A stretch of DNA of 14,959 nucleotides, from assembly GCA_035501575.1 (NCBI GenBank), contig DATJVZ010000373.1:1-14959 (forward strand), written 5' to 3'. The notes under the pieces are model-generated. The model did no database searches. It was given only the letters and a program-made list of their open reading frames with translations, and was not told the DNA's origin. How positions within the stretch are numbered: position 1 is the first letter of the stretch; every line of letters starts with the position of its first letter. The DNA is from JAFAGX01 sp035501575. Its GTDB lineage: Bacteria; Acidobacteriota; Terriglobia; Terriglobales; Acidobacteriaceae. This document shows positions 13,807 through 14,959 of the stretch, piece by piece. The position numbers were made by a program, and so were the translations under genes.

Positions 13807-14959
13807 CTAGTAGGGAATGGTACTTAAGAATTGCGGTGCCTTGCGGATTTGTGTGGTGTGCTCAAATCCGGAGGCAATCTTCAAGAGCGTAGGCTCGCTC
13901 CAGGCCCGGCCAAAAAACGAGATGCCGACCGGCAGTCCAAAAACGAATCCCGCGGGGACGGTGATGTCCGGATAACCCGCCACGGCGGCTGCATTCGAAC
14001 TCCCGCCGGGAGTGTGATCGCCATTGGCCAAGTCGCTCAACCACGCCGGACTGCCCGTCGGCGCCACAATCGCGTCCAGTCGATTCTGGTCCATGACCGC
14101 GTCAATCCCTTCCTTCCGCGACAGCCTTTGGTTGTTGGCCAGCGCCTCGGTGTATTCCTTGCTGGTCAGATCGCTCTTGGCTTCGGCTTTCAGGAAGAGA
14201 TCCTGGCCAAAATAGGGCATTTCCTTCTCGCGATTCTGATCATTGAAGGTGATGATGTCCGCTAACGATTTCGGGGTCGCTCCGCGGGCCGCCAAATAGG
14301 CATTGAGATCGGCCTTCAACTCGAAGAGCAGCACCGTGAGCTCCGAATCATCGAATTTCCCGTGGGATGGCAAATCCGCTGGATCTACGATTTGGGCGCC
14401 CGCGTGCTTCATGGCCCCGATCGCTCGCTCCATCACCTGATCCACCAGATCGCTAAAGCCGAAATACTTTCGTGCTACCCCGATGCGCGCGCCGCGCAAT
14501 CCGTTGGGATCAACGAACTGGGTGTAGTCGGCAACCTTTCCCTGGCTCGCGGCGGTCGCGCTGTCGCGCGGATCAACCCCGGCCAGCGCCGTAAGCAGGA
14601 TCGCGGCCTCTCGCAGCGTGCGTGCCATGGGACCGGGCGTGTCTTGACTATGGGCAATCGGTATGACTCCCGCACGGCTCACCAAACCGAGCGTGGGCTT
14701 GATGCCCACAATTCCATTGGCCGAAGAGGGACAGACGATGGATCCGTCGGTCTCCGTTCCCACGGCTACCGCACAAAGACTGGCGGCAACGGCCGCTCCG
14801 GATCCTGAACTCGATCCGCAGGGATTGCGGTCGAGCGCATAAGGATTTCGGGTGAGGCCGCCGCGGCCGCTCCAGCCGCTGGTCGAATGCGCCGAGCGGA
14901 TATTGGCCCACTCGCTCAGATTCGTTTTGCCCAGAATCACCGCCCCCGCCTCGCGCAGT
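13807..14959 (-). CDS. Amidase-signature family enzyme (5' end off window)
   Basis: The frame stays open to the right edge: before the GTG at 14940 it reads LREAGA, then VILGKTNLSEWAN, normal amidase sequence, so the true start and the catalytic Lys lie beyond the window. The amidase signature is present: CGSSSGSGAA with the cis-Ser, then 24 residues on the nucleophilic Ser in TETDGSIVCPSS, and GIVGIKPTLGLVSR. Ser-cisSer-Lys enzymes of this family hydrolyse amide bonds in substrates from simple amides to peptide amides. The GTETDGSIVCPSSANG variant and the C-terminal VPAGFVFGLPVGISFFG fit the broad peptide-amidase/Asp-tRNA-amidotransferase-like group; it is not gatA, as no partner genes are near and the C-terminus differs. 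Its stop is 33 bases from that of the convergent permease. No convincing terminator is seen in that gap. The signal peptide question cannot be answered. Confidence 0.9.
   Translation of the reverse strand, partial: LREAGAVILGKTNLSEWANIRSAHSTSGWSGRGGLTRNPYALDRNPCGSSSGSGAAVAASLCAVAVGTETDGSIVCPSSANGIVGIKPTLGLVSRAGVIPIAHSQDTPGPMARTLREAAILLTALAGVDPRDSATAASQGKVADYTQFVDPNGLRGARIGVARKYFGFSDLVDQVMERAIGAMKHAGAQIVDPADLPSHGKFDDSELTVLLFELKADLNAYLAARGATPKSLADIITFNDQNREKEMPYFGQDLFLKAEAKSDLTSKEYTEALANNQRLSRKEGIDAVMDQNRLDAIVAPTGSPAWLSDLANGDHTPGGSSNAAAVAGYPDITVPAGFVFGLPVGISFFGRAWSEPTLLKIASGFEHTTQIRKAPQFLSTIPY

Overview
The window reads as one chromosomal stretch of a GC-rich, diderm bacterium, most likely an Acidobacteriota (Terriglobia-like). 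This rests on pattern memory, not a search. The clues are a small CxxxxC...CxxC protein of a kind I associate with that phylum, a pair of MacB/FtsX-type permeases, and lone receiver and Rieske oxygenase genes. An OmpA peptidoglycan-binding domain and a soluble lytic transglycosylase fit a Gram-negative envelope. I see no transposase, integrase, phage gene, CRISPR array, rRNA or tRNA, so this does not look like a mobile island.

Layout: (1) 1-1950, minus strand: a probable stress/envelope operon read right to left: a DUF937-TM-OmpA fusion, a DUF2382 (YsnF/AvaK-like) protein, and the N-terminal part of a YflT/GSP17M-like protein cut by the left edge. (2) 2317-3654, minus: a membrane M48 (Ste24-like) zinc protease with a signal peptide. 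(3) 3655-4524: about 870 bases without a convincing gene, holding a strong terminator-like hairpin and a second structured element, possibly a small RNA. (4) 4525-5640, plus: a Rieske non-heme iron oxygenase alpha subunit of the CntA/GbcA type, with its own promoter and ribosome binding site. (5) 5705-8613, minus: a UPF0104/LPG-synthase-TM-like membrane protein, a lytic transglycosylase and a Cof-type HAD phosphatase, possibly co-transcribed right to left. (6) 8727-9464, plus: a membrane-anchored TPR protein divergent from the phosphatase. (7) 9777-10797, minus: a small putative zinc-ribbon protein with an operator-like palindrome upstream, and a receiver-only response regulator. (8) 11277-13773, plus: two tandem MacB/FtsX-type ABC permeases with no ATPase or adaptor gene beside them. 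(9) 13807-14959, minus: an amidase-signature enzyme cut by the right edge.

The genes are mostly short independent units. A loose envelope theme runs through them (OmpA/DUF937, M48 protease, lytic transglycosylase, UPF0104, FtsX-like permeases). Nothing in the gene content amounts to a clear new multi-gene system. The best leads are non-coding (the 3781-3995 structured region and the 10128-10149 palindrome) and architectural (DUF937-OmpA fusion, orphan permease pair, small acidobacterial-type zinc-ribbon protein).
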